Of a stretch of 64,000 nt of DNA, positions 34,732 to 47,411 are shown piece by piece. Location of the stretch: positions 8,549,394 through 8,613,393 of the forward strand of contig OY783193.1 in the NCBI GenBank assembly GCA_963678675.1. The letters run 5' to 3'. The notes under the pieces are model-generated. The model did not search any database, was not told the origin of the DNA, and worked only from the letters and a program-made list of their open reading frames with translations. The translations under genes were made by a program, and so were the position numbers. The DNA is from Xiphydria camelus (Eukaryota; Arthropoda; Insecta; Hymenoptera; Xiphydriidae). How positions within the stretch are numbered: the first letter of the stretch is position 1; every line of letters begins with the position of its first letter.

Positions 34732-34955
34732 ACATCGAGAAAAATAATTATGCTAAAATGATAAAACGCATCTAGTTAAACGCGTTTAATTATTCTAACC
34801 GAAATACTAGTCAGTTTAATCAAATATTTAGTTATTCTAACCAACAATTGGTCGGTCAAACCAAACAGCCGGGGAGGATCTATATTTCACCAAACGGTTT
34901 GGTCATCATTTCCAGAATTTTGGTTAAATTCACTAAGTTGTTTTGTTCTCAGTGT
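34732..34955 (+). mobile_element. MITE, family 3, copy E
   Basis: It starts ACATCGAGAAAAATAATTAT and ends TTTTGTTCTCAGTGT. Same orientation as copy D, immediately downstream. The copies have diverged, so this is probably adjacent insertion and not a fresh duplication. Confidence 0.85.
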
Positions 34956-36581
34956 TCCCCCTCTCCACCCCTCGCCCTGGATATGTATGTAGCTACACAC
35001 GAAGCCGCGCGCGGTATCATCCAACAAGATACGGTTTTTCAATCGGGGTCGGTATCGTAACGCATCACACTCGGCGTCCGACCCCGTTACATACGAGGGA
35101 GGCTCGTGTGCTTTCGGCCTGTGCGGCGTCCCCGCCGCGAGTGCAGCGCGGCGCGGAGCCGCGGGCGAATCAATTTAGAATCAATCTTGTAACCACGTCC
35201 CGCAGCTCCCCGCGGACGATGACTCGAAAAATTTCGTCTACCCGCCGTTCGGCGCGATCGGTGGAAGAGAGAGAGAGAGAGAGAGCTCCGGGCACAACAA
35301 ATTAGTTTATGTCTATTCGGCTCGAGACGCGAGATTGCTTCGAGCCCACCTCTGTGTGTGCGGCATCGCGCGCTGCTCCGGTTCCCGCGCGCGTCGTGCC
35401 TCCGCGCCTTTTTGTCCGAATACACCACCTACCCGAGTGGAAATCGAAAAACCGAGGTATACGATCTCCCGAGGGGCGTCCGTCGGTTCTCGGCGACCGA
35501 ACAATGGACGCGAGGAGCGTGAAGGAACGACTCTACTCGTAGACTCGTCTCGTTTGGGATTCGCTAACGAGGAACACGCAGTCGCGCCGTCGTCGCCGCG
35601 TTTCGCTCTTCTTATTCGTTCCACTCTCGCGCTCACCTGTTCGCTCGACACGCGCGTCTCTGTTTCGACGGGGAAGATTACCGGAATTCCGTGACCGTGG
35701 CCGTGATTCGATGGAAATTGATCGCGTCACTCTTTCACTCGTGACACGGGCTAAATCCCCTCTCGCCTCGGTTATCGGGCCGTCGAAACATCAGAAGTCA
35801 ATTAAAGCGAGCACAGCAGTGAGGGATACAGTCGAATTCGTTCGAAGGACTCGGCCGAGAGCGACGCGGACCGAGGACTCGGTTCGTGGAACGCACTGGT
35901 ATTCGAGGATATCGGAGTCTTCAATTAAATCGAGAATTCAGCCTCCCTCGCTGGTCGCTCTCTTCGTATCCGCGCGCCTCTTCCTCTCTCCCGTGGCGCG
36001 CGCGTTCCCCGCCGTCCTTTTTCTCCCGCGCGCGTATTGATTTTCTACGTGTCGGACTGTAACCGACGCCGCGTCTCCAATTCCGTCCGGCTTTTCTCCT
36101 CGAGAGATCGCTTCCTCTCCCTCTCCCGCGAGGGTCTAGCGAAAGGAAGCCTCGAGCCTCTCTCCGATCGCGCGCTTCGCTCGCGCGACTGGACGAGCGA
36201 AGGACCGACGGGCCCCGGCGAGACAGACGCGCGATCGAAAGAGGAACAATCCCGTCGGTCAACCCGTTCCTATATCCTTTCCACCCTCTCGTCATTGTCT
36301 CCCCCGGACGACTCGAACAATGAGGACCGCGATGGATTCCATCACGATTCTCATTCCCACCACTTTGTCTGGTCGGCTTACAATAGCCAACAGCCTCGGA
36401 AGGACGTTCGACATCTCGCCGCCGCGCGCGGTATGACGTTCACGTACCTCATTTCCTACGAGATAACGTCACCGAGGAATTTCATTATCGACGAGACGAT
36501 TCACGCTGGGACGCGGTGCCGATGGATGAGTCTGTATCGATGCACAATGATGATAGCAACGCTAATGTGATAGATATCGTT
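34956..36581. other. GC-rich stretch without a recognised gene
   Basis: CpG-rich with a (GA)n run at 35268-35285. Frames up to 177 codons (36037-36570) lack domains. Confidence 0.4.
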
Positions 36582-36805
36582 CACTGTACAAAAAATTTGC
36601 ATTTTTAATACACTTTTATGTAAAGCTTTTTTCCAAGATGTGATTATGAAAATTAATATACTCGGAAATTATATGAATATTAATATATCTCTTTATGAAA
36701 TTGCCCTTAGAAATTTCGTAACGGAGTATGTTAATTTTTATAATCACGTATTTTGAATAAAAGCTTTATATATAATTGTAAATAAATACCATTTTTTTAC
36801 AGTGT
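36582..36805. mobile_element. 224-bp MITE with CACTGTA ends
   Basis: The ends are CACTGTACAAAAAATTTGC and the complement of CACTGTAAAAAAATGG. The arms continue through an AAAGCTTTT block and a TGATTATRAAAATTAA block. No frame. Confidence 0.8.
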
Positions 36806-38009
36806 TATGATAACGAGAGCATGGTTTATTATGGATTTTCGACCGAATTAATTTTTGTTTTTCAAAAGAAGGCTTAGTCTGAATTCTCCGTGAATTAAAA
36901 TTATTTATAGAAAAATTATAAGCCGGTAAAAATAGACGCTAATCTCATAGATTTATATTTTTACCGTAAGTTTTACAAATTTTCTTTCGTCTTAAAATGC
37001 CCCCCCCCCCCCCCCCAAACATCTACACTTGCCGAAAGAGTCGAAAGCAAAGACACGTGTCACTTGGTCGCGAAGCTTGCACAACAGGACTTTCCCGTTC
37101 ATTTTCTTGCTCTTTCTGGGAAACTCGCCGGACCGCAACCTCCCTCCGAAGTTCCAAACCACTCGCTTCGCCCCAGTGCGAGACTTAATTAGCCCTAATT
37201 TACGGCGGAACAGTGCCCCCTCGAGATTCTTCCGCGGGCCGCGGCGGAGCCTTTAAAAGCGAGGGAGAGGGATAGAGGAAGAGGCGCGCTGTCGCTGACG
37301 TCCCTCTCGTGCCGAACCTCTACTCTTTATTCCTCCCCTATGAATTAATTACGCATCCCCCTGCCTCTTTCGCGGCACTCACGGTCGATATTAAATTATT
37401 TCCTTCCTTTATATAGCAAGTCCTGCTAACGAGATCGGACATACTTGGAAAGCGCCCCTCCGCCGCGGCACTAACGATATTCCGCCGAAAATAACGGCGA
37501 CGCCGTTTCAGCCCTTCCACGTGTACAATTAAGAAAATATTCGAATACGAAATTTTATAATTTCATCAACGATCTCTCCCAGATAGACTTGTATGATCGT
37601 CGTGACGTTCATACAAACTATTATGCAGTAATAGGTTGTTCTAAAGCGTACGTTTATTTTGTCACATGAGCCTTGAAAAATAATTACTCTTCAAAAAATT
37701 GTTTGATTTCCATTATAATATGATTCAAATTAATCGCTGTACTTATTGTAGCGATACACCAGCGAAAAATTTACTATATATTCAATAAATATTTAGCATT
37801 TTATTTCTATTGGTTTGAAATCTTTTAGTGACAATTATGCTTGCTTAATAATGATTCATTGAGCGCACAACATTGATGCATCTGATGAGCTAATACTACC
37901 TGAAATTGCTGTATAATTTACGTACATTTGTCTATCCAGGCTGGTATCGAGCATCTGAAGAATCTATTCAATGAATAATCTCCTTGAGACTCGATAGTTC
38001 GAGGACCTC

Positions 38010-38045
<36 letters not shown>

Positions 38046-41024
38046 AATCGACAAGGAGAGGGAACACTCAAAGGTTCGACAACAATGGGTCCTCATCGTC
38101 CCCATATGATTCAATATGCGTTTGATGGACGTGAAGATACCCGGAGCCTTTCTCTACCGGCTCGAAGCGCTCGCGGTGGAACCTCATTTTGTACGGAGTC
38201 TCTCAATAAGTTATCACCTGCCGTCGTGATCGAGAAGGAGGTGAAGGAGAGGAGGGGTGACACTTTATATGATTTTCAAGTGCCCGAAACCGATAAGTGC
38301 TACACGAGTATCGGCAGGGCGAGACGTTCGTAGAGCGACCCTCGTTAAGGGAAAATGACGAACGAAGTGTATAACGCCTGCATATCGGGTCCACCTCACT
38401 ATTCATTCCGATCGAGGAACGTCGTGAAGTCCCCTCCGGAAGGTATAGATACCGCAAGAATCTAGATGGAGATGAACTATTCTACCGTCCGTCCGTTCGT
38501 CTCGTTCTTTCTGCTCTCCCCTCTCTTTTTTAGAGCGAGACCCGGTAGCAGTGGCATTACGAGAGCAAAAAAAAGAAGAAACGAAAATACACAGAAGCCA
38601 CCTCGGCTAAGTAGTCCACCCACGTCCTAAGGCCCCGTGTTTAATTCAAATCTGTTCTATATCCCCGACATCGATCTATCTCTACGACCAATAAATTCTT
38701 TATGGCCCACCGCGCCGCGACGAGACGTGAAGGACGAGATATCCCCCCCTCTCTCTCTCTCTCTCTACCCCTCTCCACCCCGTGTTACTTCTGCCCCTCG
38801 GATAATCCTTATCTCTCCACCGGTAGCACCCGGAGCTCACGCGGGTGCGACTTCGTGGTTTATGGGACCAATAAAAGTGGCCGCTTCTTTGGTAGGAAAA
38901 CTAATTCCGTCCTTCGCAGCGGCGTTAAGCACCGGGTGTTCGGAGGGGTCGCGATGCGTCTGCGGGTCTTGAGGAGGGCGAGGAGCGCGGGGAGTGTAAG
39001 AGATAGATTATGCATTCGTGCTGTCCCTGATAGAAAGCTCGATAGATCCACGCGCGCCCCGCAACGCCATTGTCGCTGAGGCACTGTCACGATCGTGAGA
39101 CGAGGTCCCGGCGCTGGACGAAGCCTCTCTCGGAAGGACCGTCGGAAGATGGTGATACGCGAGGAAGAGAGCGACAGAAAAAGAGAGAGAGAGAGAGAGA
39201 GCGAGAGAGCGCGAAAAGGAAGGGGAAAACGCGCTCCGGTCGATCGGACGATAAGGGCGCATCAATGTGGAGCCGAGGGCGACTGTCTTTTGTCCGCTCT
39301 AAGTGTCGGAGGAAAAAAAAGAGGCGTGCCGTCGACCTATCGTTGACAACCGTGCCCGTGGTTGCGGCAGTCGCGTCAGAATGTCAATGAGAGAGAACCG
39401 CCGACTTTGTATCGCGGCGCGTCCAGCGTCGTCGGAACGACGACGGGGTGCGCGCGACTGCGGAGTCCGGATGGGAGAGCCCGCGCAAAGAGGGACCACG
39501 CGAGGGAAAAATACGGTCCCACACATGAACCCATCGACATATTTACACAATATTTAGCGAGCCGTTAGGCTCGTTCCGTGGATAATTAATATTAATAGGG
39601 CGCAAATGTGCGACAGCCCGCCGACGTAATTAAGTATACAAGCACATGCGCGCCGATAGCAGAACGCGGCTCCGTCGCGATACCCGCGCAGTCAAAAAGA
39701 GCATAAATCCCAGTTTACAATGGCGCCCCGAGGGCCACATGTATCCGTGCGAGTGAAGTTCGCCGCGGAACCCGGCGCGCAGATGAATGAAACTCTTTGA
39801 CAGGCGGGCGACGACCGCTCCTCGCTTCGCCTGCGAGCTGAGGCCTGTTTCCCGTTTCTGCCTCGTTTTTTTTTCTTCTCCACCAACGCTGCCGCGCGGC
39901 CACCGATACGCGCAGTTATTAATGAAGTTTCATGCTTTTTCTTCTCCCTTCTCTCTCTTTACATATATATTTCTCTACGTGCTTTCGACATCCCTCTCCT
40001 TCACCGTCGCGCCTTCCCACCGCTCTCGCCCCACTCCCGCGCCTCGGCGCAACCGCGCGTCACCGTCGTGAATTCCTCCTCGACTCGCGCGCGCGCGCGC
40101 ACAGTCGTTAATGAGTAAGCGCCGCGCGGGGCTGGCTGCATCTTTTATTCATTCCACGGCGGCGAAGGGGGTGGGTATTCGTGGGGGGAATCGGCGGGGA
40201 GGAGAAAGAGGAGGCGGCGGAGAAGACGAGCTGCCGTTTTACGCAACGTAGGCACGCGGCCGCGCGCGCCCATATTGCATTTCCGGTCCGTGAAATGTTA
40301 TAAAGTTGCGAGCGCTCTCGTGTTCGGTTATCGCGATTTCCTGTCTGCGATCTGCGCGTCCAGCTTCTCTCCTTCGCTTTCTCGTATTCCGCGGTGACGC
40401 TTACAGGGGTGGCGGGTGTGTGGGCAGGGTGCATTTCATTTTCTTTCCTTTGCCCGGAGGAATTCTCGGGACGAGTCCCGCGCGAGCGGACGGAGCGATC
40501 GAATCGAATTCGTCGCCGGCGCGACCGACGAAAGAACTCGCTCGGGCTCGGAGTCCGCGTCGCGACTGATCGCTCTATCGGCGTCCGTCTTTTCTTCGAT
40601 CGAGAGCGGAGCGATCGCGCGCGAGTTTCTCCTTAACCGGGCGCAACTCGTGAGACGTTTTCGCGCGCGGAGATCCCCGCGTTCGAAACGCGTGCGCGCT
40701 CGATTTCGGGCAGATCGATTTCTTCTGCAATGCACGCGCGATGGGCCGCAGCATATCGCTGCCATCGGTTCACCGCGGGAATAAAAACGCGGACGAGAGA
40801 GAGAGAGAGCGCGCGTTGGCAATTAGCACCGAACACGAACCTCGCATTCCGCCGATCCCTGTGGCCCGATATCTGGCCGATGCTCTTATAAGAGGACGCC
40901 TCCTCCTTCTCCGCCCTCTTTTCCTCCTCTTTCACCTCCACCACCTTCGGGAGTATCGCAGGAGGAGTTTTTATACGCGCACCTAACTCTACTCGTCGAA
41001 CTTTTTTCTATACCTACGTCATAT
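36806..41024. other. GC-rich stretch with simple repeats, no recognised gene
   Basis: A run of 17 C lies at 37000-37016, (AG)n at 38011-38041, CT at 38751-38766 and GA near 39184-39204. The stretch 39560-39740 holds TAATTA-type and CATAAATC motifs in CpG-rich DNA, which could be regulatory, but this cannot be shown from one sequence. Confidence 0.4.
38011..38041. repeat. (AG)n microsatellite
   Basis: About 15 uninterrupted AG units. Confidence 0.95.
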
Positions 41025-41517
41025 ACACCGAGAGAAATAATACGGCTGGTGTCAAAAAAGTATGTCTTGAATCGGGAACATATGATTTTACAAATGTTTA
41101 AGAATGCAGATTCTTTATCGAAGAATATCTATATATTCTTGATTTAAGGGTAGGTATCTTCGTTGGAATGAGAAATATTTTCTGCGCAAAAAAAAACAAG
41201 CTCGAGCCTATCAAATATTTTCTTATATGAAGAAAATCATAAGGTAAATGTCCCAATTTCTAACCAGCTAAGCCGAATTCCTAGCCACTTATATATTTAG
41301 TTCTATTAATATGCCTTCAATTGACAGAAATATTTATCTAAATAATAAGGGATAACAAAGATATTCATGTGAACAGTCCACGATAAGTTAATAAAGAGAT
41401 ATTTGAGGATTTAGTTAGGAATCGGGACATTCACCTTAGCTTGATCCTGGAATTATACCATATTTTTGATCGAAGAAAACATTTTTTTCGTACCAACAAT
41501 TACTTCTCTCAGTGTAG
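41025..41517. mobile_element. MITE, family 4, copy B
   Basis: The ends ACACCGAGAGAAATAATACG and the complement of CACTGAGAGAAGTAATTG match copies at 26117 and 44256. It is interrupted by a 198-bp element (41241-41438). Confidence 0.85.
41241..41438. mobile_element. Nested MITE with AGGTRAATGTCCC ends
   Basis: Inverted ends AGGTAAATGTCCCAATTTC and the complement of AGGTGAATGTCCCGATTCC. The flanks read CA-TA on the left and TA-GCTT on the right. Uninterrupted family 4 copies read CATGGCTT or CGTGGCTT there, so the insertion duplicated TA exactly. Confidence 0.85.
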
Positions 41518-42712
41518 GTGTGCTTATCGTGTAAATAATTTTCCGGAAGACTCGAATCGACGAAAAACCAACTGCTTCGAAGAATTACCAAAGTTCTGCG
41601 GCATTCTCTCTGACGCTGGACAGTTCGGGCCTTCGTATTTCAAGGCGGAACCGTCCAAACTTATAAAGGCCGGGGAATAGACGATTTTACCTCGGAGCAC
41701 GGACGGCCCAATGAACTATGGCTAATTTTATAAGGCCGGCTCCTTCTGACCCAATTCATTTTAACCAACCCCATTCATTCGATTATCCGAATTATGCACG
41801 GATGCTTTGTCTAAGTGGAGACCGCCGAGCGAGAGCGGCCGGCCTATTAGTAATCTCGGTGTGGCGCATCGATTCCTCGCCCACCCAGAGCATTCCGCCG
41901 ACGCAAAAACCGACGCTGCAACGATCGACGATCGATTGTTTCACGGTTCGAAGTACCCTTCTCATTACGTGGGAAACCGCTCCTTCCGGCGGACGGTTTT
42001 TATCGTTTTGGATGAAATTATAAAAAGCCATCAACCCCTCGCGGGATAAATTCTGCCATTTTTACAGCGAAGAAAATCGACTCTTCTATCGCGACTCGTC
42101 GAAATGCCGTCCTTTGTTCGCGTATATCGCGCGAAGGAAGCATCGTCCTTCCACGCGGCCCCCGGAATCTCGATGTGGAGAAGCGTGGAATGAAAGATGA
42201 GGGGGTTACGCGATGCCGCGCGCCGCGCCGGACAATGAAACCATTCAGGGTGTACGATTTTGGAGGTTTTCACGGAGAATCGGTGAGGGTTTTTTTTTTC
42301 GAAAATCCGAATCGTACGGACGGGGTAACCGTCGAGCATCCTTTGTATCGCCGATTTTTATAAGGATTCTCGAGCATCCCCCGCGCGTCTCGCTCCTTTG
42401 TGCGAATATTCGGGGGTTTACGCGTGCGCGCGCGAGACTCGCGGAGGTGGAAAGGATAGCGAAACGGGTTTCTGAACCGTTTAAGAACGAAAGTGATCTT
42501 TCGATGAAAGCGGCACCCTTAAAAAAAGGATCCCGCCGACGGACAGCTGAAGTCGATCGCGCGATCGTGCCGCGAGTTCGTTGTTTGACGATAGACCCGT
42601 GATAACAAATTTTTTTCTACGGAGCGAAGCTTGTAAAATAAATTATATTATACTTGTGTGCGAGAATTTTCTCGTTGAAAACGTGAGACGAGAATTATTA
42701 ATTTGTTATCTG
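41518..42712. other. Intergenic, GC-rich
   Basis: No gene recognised. Confidence 0.4.
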
Positions 42713-42909
42713 TCTAAAGTTCCGAACGTTCATTTGAGCGAAAAATGTCGACTTTAAGGGACCACGTTGAATTTATTGATTACTTTATTTTCGATAGTCG
42801 CTCAGTTCGTAACAATATCTCTACAGGTCAAGTGATCAATAAATTCAATTGTGGCTATGGTCTTTTAAAATCGAAATTTGTCGCTCAAATGACGTTTCGA
42901 AACTTCAGG
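42713..42909. mobile_element. Palindromic MITE-like element, single copy
   Basis: Arms from CTAAAGTTCCGAACG and CATTTGAGCGA inward to TTGAATTTATTGAT, inverted at the right up to CGAAACTTCAGG. A 75-codon frame across it reflects the palindrome only. Confidence 0.8.
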
Positions 42910-44255
42910 AACATAATTATATTGCGGTTTCTACACGTAAAATGTCATGAAAAATTTTGTTATTATAGTTAAGGTGGCATCATCTAAGTAAATGTGTATT
43001 AAAATCAATTTCTGCGTTTATACTAATAATTATATTTTATATCAACGATCCGACTGCTTTAAATTAGGTACACGAATACCAAGTCTCAATCGATCCTGAG
43101 ATCGTTAATTACGATCGCGTTAAAACGCTCGAAAAGAGCGATCAATATTTAGACCGATCTAGATTGATCGTCGAAGAAATATTTCAAAATACCGTTTAAC
43201 CCACGAGCGACTCCCCTTTCGACGCAATTCACTCGCCAGCTCTACTTCGGACGGGGGCGCACGGAAAATCCTTTCGAATACCGACAAAAGCCTTTCCCTG
43301 CGCGTCGAGACCTCGTGTCGTTCGCGCACGTCCGCCGACAAAGCTCGCCATTGATGCTCGTCAGGCGCACACCACCTCCTGATATAGAATTTCCCGAAAT
43401 CTGGATTCCCCCGCGCGAGAGATCGGAATCGAGTTCTAAGATTTCTCAAGGGTTTTATAAGGGTTCGCCGCTTTTCTGTCCCGAATAATAGCCGCTCCTA
43501 CTATACGGGCCGAATCGCCGGACCTCGTCGTCGATTTTTTTTTCCACCACGGATTCCGCAATTCGGGACGACTCTCCTTAAAATTTCTCACGCTCTCCAA
43601 AACGGGGGAAGAGCGATCCACCCTCGTCCGCCGCGAGCAGCACTCGATTTATTCGAATGCCGCGGCGGTTCTCGAAGCGTGCTGAATCGAATTTGCGACA
43701 CGTTGCATCGACACCGCGGCCGAAGAGAGTCGCAGTTTTACTGTCTTTTTCAAAGATTACACTCGGACGGCGGAACCGTTCCAGCGAACTCTCCTCCAGC
43801 TGCCGATGCCGTCGTAGCTCGGACCATAAACGCTGGTCGTCTATATACACCCTTCCCCGTCCGTAGAATCTCGAAGAATTCCCTTTCGGCCCAGCTGTGC
43901 GCAGCCTCATTTCGCGACGCGCCATAAAAATTAATCCGATCGTTAAGGACCGCAGTAACTGTCAAAATATACGGCCCCGTGCACTGCGAGAGCGAGCGGA
44001 GGAGCCCCTTCACGAGAGTAGGCGACGTAAAATAATCGTTGGTCAAAGACAAACCGCTTTTCGAAGCCCTAATAAACGTACGGGTGCCGCGACCGAAAAC
44101 CCGTTTCCGGGGACTCACCGTCCGTGATAGGGAGATTTGAGAGGAACCATTCGCCGTTCTATTTCGAGGGACCACGATATATCATGAAAGTGGGCAATAA
44201 ATTTCATACGTCTCGTATTTTGAAATGCTTGAAATATTCGTGTTGGTTCGTTTCT
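42910..44255. other. Intergenic, GC-rich
   Basis: No gene recognised. Frames on both strands at 43577-44175 have no domain. Confidence 0.4.
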
Positions 44256-44760
44256 ACACACCGAGAGAAATAATTGCTAGTGTTAACAAATTGTACCTCC
44301 GAAGAAACAAAGATGTAAGTGCAATTTCTCACATTTACGAGAAAATGTCCTTAAAGTTTTAAAAATATTTAAAGCTTGAAACACACAAAGGCAATAGAAC
44401 ATCTTTATCGGGAATTTGATTATTTAGTAGTTGTCCTTAATTTGTATAATCTTATTGTGATTCCAATTTGCATTTGAAACATTTTAATTTTCTGCCTTTC
44501 TTGAATCAAGAACATATGATCCTACAAATTTTTAAAAATACAGATTCTCGATTGAAGAATATAATATATGCTTGATTCAAGAATACCGTCGTAGGAAAAA
44601 CGAATTCTTTCTTCACATGAAAAAAAAAAGAAAACAATTACTCGAACTTAACAAATATTTTCTTGCGTAAAGAAAACCGTGGCTTGATCCTGAAATTATA
44701 TCATGCTTTTGATTGAAGAAAGCATTTTATGGAGCACCAGCAATTATTTCTTTCAGTATA
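44256..44760. mobile_element. MITE, family 4, copy C
   Basis: The best-preserved ends of the family: ACCGAGAGAAATAATTGCTA at the left and the complement of a CTGAAAGAAATAATTGCTGG end at the right. An extra segment of about 190 bp lies near 44300-44500. Confidence 0.85.
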
Positions 44761-44830
44761 TGGAACCAAACTACGTAAGTAAACTGTCGCAAATGGACAG
44801 ATCCGTATCCGTCATGCTTCATCAATATCT

Positions 44831-45056
44831 ACACAGAGAAAAAAATAATAGATTTGACTATATTAGTGGTCACGGACGGGTGAACGCCAATTTAGTTACT
44901 CGAATTAAATAATTTGGTTATAATGATTAAAAATTATTTGACGAAAACAAACTGTATTCGAGTCTGGCAAATTATTAATTTAAGTAATTTGATCTGCTTG
45001 TTCCCCCGCTTGTGATCGCTAATTTAGTCAAATGTACCATATTTTTTTCTCAGTGT
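44831..45056. mobile_element. 226-bp MITE with ACACWGAGAAAAAAAT ends
   Basis: The left end ACACAGAGAAAAAAATAATA and the right end complementary to ACACTGAGAAAAAAATATGG pair on through ATTTGACTAWATTAG. Its terminal CACTGAGA resembles families 3 and 4 but the interior differs. Confidence 0.8.
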
Positions 45057-45908
45057 ATCCGACTATTCAGCAAAGCCGCACCAAGAGATAAAATACATTT
45101 TGAATGTACCTACGGCATGTGGGGTTTGCAGAGAACCAAAAATCGACCGAAGCTCTATTCCACCATCGAGAAAATTCTCAATGCGCAAACCCGAAACCCC
45201 GAGACGTCCAAAAGCGATTTCGAGATCTTCGTAGATTAAATCGATTCATCCCCAGTCACTCCACCCGTATCCGAGTCTGTATACGGGATGATTCGAGAGG
45301 ACTCCCATAAAGAGAGCATAATAGGACCAAGAGACGTAAACCCGATAGGCAGCAGGCTCTTCGATGAAGGCCTCATACGTTCCATAAACTAACCGCCGTG
45401 CAACGAATTTGTAACATTTTATTAGCAACGCGTATATCACGCGTACCTTCACGGCGGTACCGCTGCGGAGCGCTACTTTGTACTCGAATTTTTAATGGCC
45501 GATTTTTTCTCGAGGGTCCTGTTAGGCGGTTATGCCTTAGCAGTCGCATTCATCGAGGGAGATTTATGCGCGATGCCCATATGAGAGATGGGGGCACTTT
45601 TATGATCGGTTCTGTTACAAAGTTGACTCTTTATGCCAGTCAGCCCCGCGAGTCACAAAGGCATCGAGACGCTATTAAAGGTGGCTTTAAACCGAACGAA
45701 GTCGGTATACCTACTTAGAGAGCCGGTACAAAAGGGTTTTAAGTGTCAAGCGCGCTCCTTTCTTCGGACACGTAGAAGTCTCGCACATTCGAAGCTCATA
45801 TTCCTTCAATTCGCGATTAATCGCCGCACGCGAGCCCGACGCTCTCAACGGTCGTTCGAACGCACTTTTTCTCACGGAATGATTCAGCAGGTGCGATAAG
45901 TATCCAGG
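45057..45908. other. Intergenic
   Basis: No gene recognised. Confidence 0.4.
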
Positions 45909-46227
45909 CACCCCTTGACATTTTTGTAAAAATCAAAATCTCTGAAATCGATCGCTAAAACACACCATCTGATGTATTTTTTCGTGTTTGTTCCCGAAAG
46001 TCGTGGATTTATTTAGGAAATCTGAAAGGAATACCTGGATATCGATGATTTTTCATAAAAAAATAATGCCACTATATATAAAAAATTACCGATATCTTAT
46101 ATCTCCGTTAGGATATTGACTTAATAACTGTGTTTTTCGTATAATCAGCATGAAAAAATACGCCAGATAAAGATAATCATACGATCGCTTTTTGAGATTT
46201 CAATTTTTGCCAAAATATCAAGGAGTA
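45909..46227. mobile_element. MITE, family 7, full copy
   Basis: Ends CACCCCTTGACATTTTTG and the complement of ACTCCTTGATATTTTGGC, continuing to AAATCTC on both sides. The internal ATCAGCATGAAAAAATACGC matches the half copy at 15812-15903. Confidence 0.75.
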
Positions 46228-46848
46228 TGTATGTATTCAAGTAATGCCTCTCAATTAATTAAATATTTCATCAAATTAAACGTTTGTTCCGATCAATTAT
46301 TTCCAGCTCGAATCTTTTAACTATTGCGTTAGATACCTCAACAACTTTCGAACATTTATTTGGCAGCCGGTGACCACCCTTTTCGTGTTAAACAATTATT
46401 TTTTCAAAGCAACTCAATTTTTATATCAGTGTATGTAATACTACGAGTTCAAACCCAGGGTATAAGTATACCGTGAGTGAACGTAAATTATTGTAATTGG
46501 TCTATAATCTGTAATACGCACAGATATATAATCTGTGGCTATCGAACAGGTGATCCTGAAAACCCAGTGATTTATAGTAGATAAGCAGTTATATTAATAC
46601 GGCGATAATACGCGATCCGTTTAGCACCAATTACGAGCTGATTCGCACCTTCGTAAATCAGTGCCAGCCCTCCCGAGACGATCGGCCCTATAACCTCGAA
46701 GCTCACTTACGGACATACGACCCTCACGCTCTCGCTCCTTATCTTATTAACCGCACGTTTTCATCTAAAGCACCCGAGCCTTCTCGGTAATAGATTGGCG
46801 AACCCAGGAGCAAATCGACGATTCGCATGATCCGATCGATCGTATATA
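46228..46848. other. Intergenic, AT-rich
   Basis: No gene recognised. Confidence 0.4.
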
Positions 46849-47411
46849 CAGGGTGAATCATTGGATCTACGACACAGTAAATATGGTATATGATTTTGTG
46901 GAACTGTAGACGATAAGCGTCACCGTTGATTGGTCATGGCGAGTTAAGCAGGATTGGCAACTGCTAATGATAAAATTCTTCAATCAGGCACGTATACGCC
47001 TGATTCTTACCAGATTTCACTCTAGGTCTGGCTTGAATCAGGAGTACCTATTTCAGTTTAAGGGTTTCATTATTACACTTGCCGATCCTGATTAACCTCT
47101 CCTACCCACCACAGCCAATCAACGATGATACTATACGTCTATAGTTCCATAAATCATACGTCATATGAGGTTAAACTTACTCGCCAGGAAAGAAACTCAA
47201 ATGAGCTTTTGGCTCACATTTATATAATACTTTCTTGAAGATTACATTTTCTTCTGATTAACCTCACCTTCTGTAACAAAGTCTCATTGACGTAGGCCAA
47301 AAGTTCATAAATAATGAGATAACAGTGATTGAAATTTCGTCCCTGGCGAGTAAGTTCAGCCTCATCTGGTACATCATATTTGCTATGTCGCGGATCCAAT
47401 GATTCACCCTG
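46849..47411. mobile_element. 563-bp TA-flanked element with CAGGGTGAATCA ends
   Basis: The left end CAGGGTGAATCATTGGATC and its complement at the right are each flanked by TA (46847-46848, 47412-47413), as for Tc1/mariner-type MITEs. Inside are two further nested inverted repeats: one pairs the GTTGATTGG regions (46925 and 47110), the other pairs ACTTACTCGCCAGG at 47176 with its complement near 47345. It is thus a hairpin of hairpins. Confidence 0.85.

Noticed and set aside
42745..42972. 75-codon plus frame
   Set aside because: Lies across a palindromic MITE and encodes the arm, not a protein.
46446..46462. B-box-like GAGTTCAAACCC
   Set aside because: No A box upstream and no cloverleaf can be drawn.
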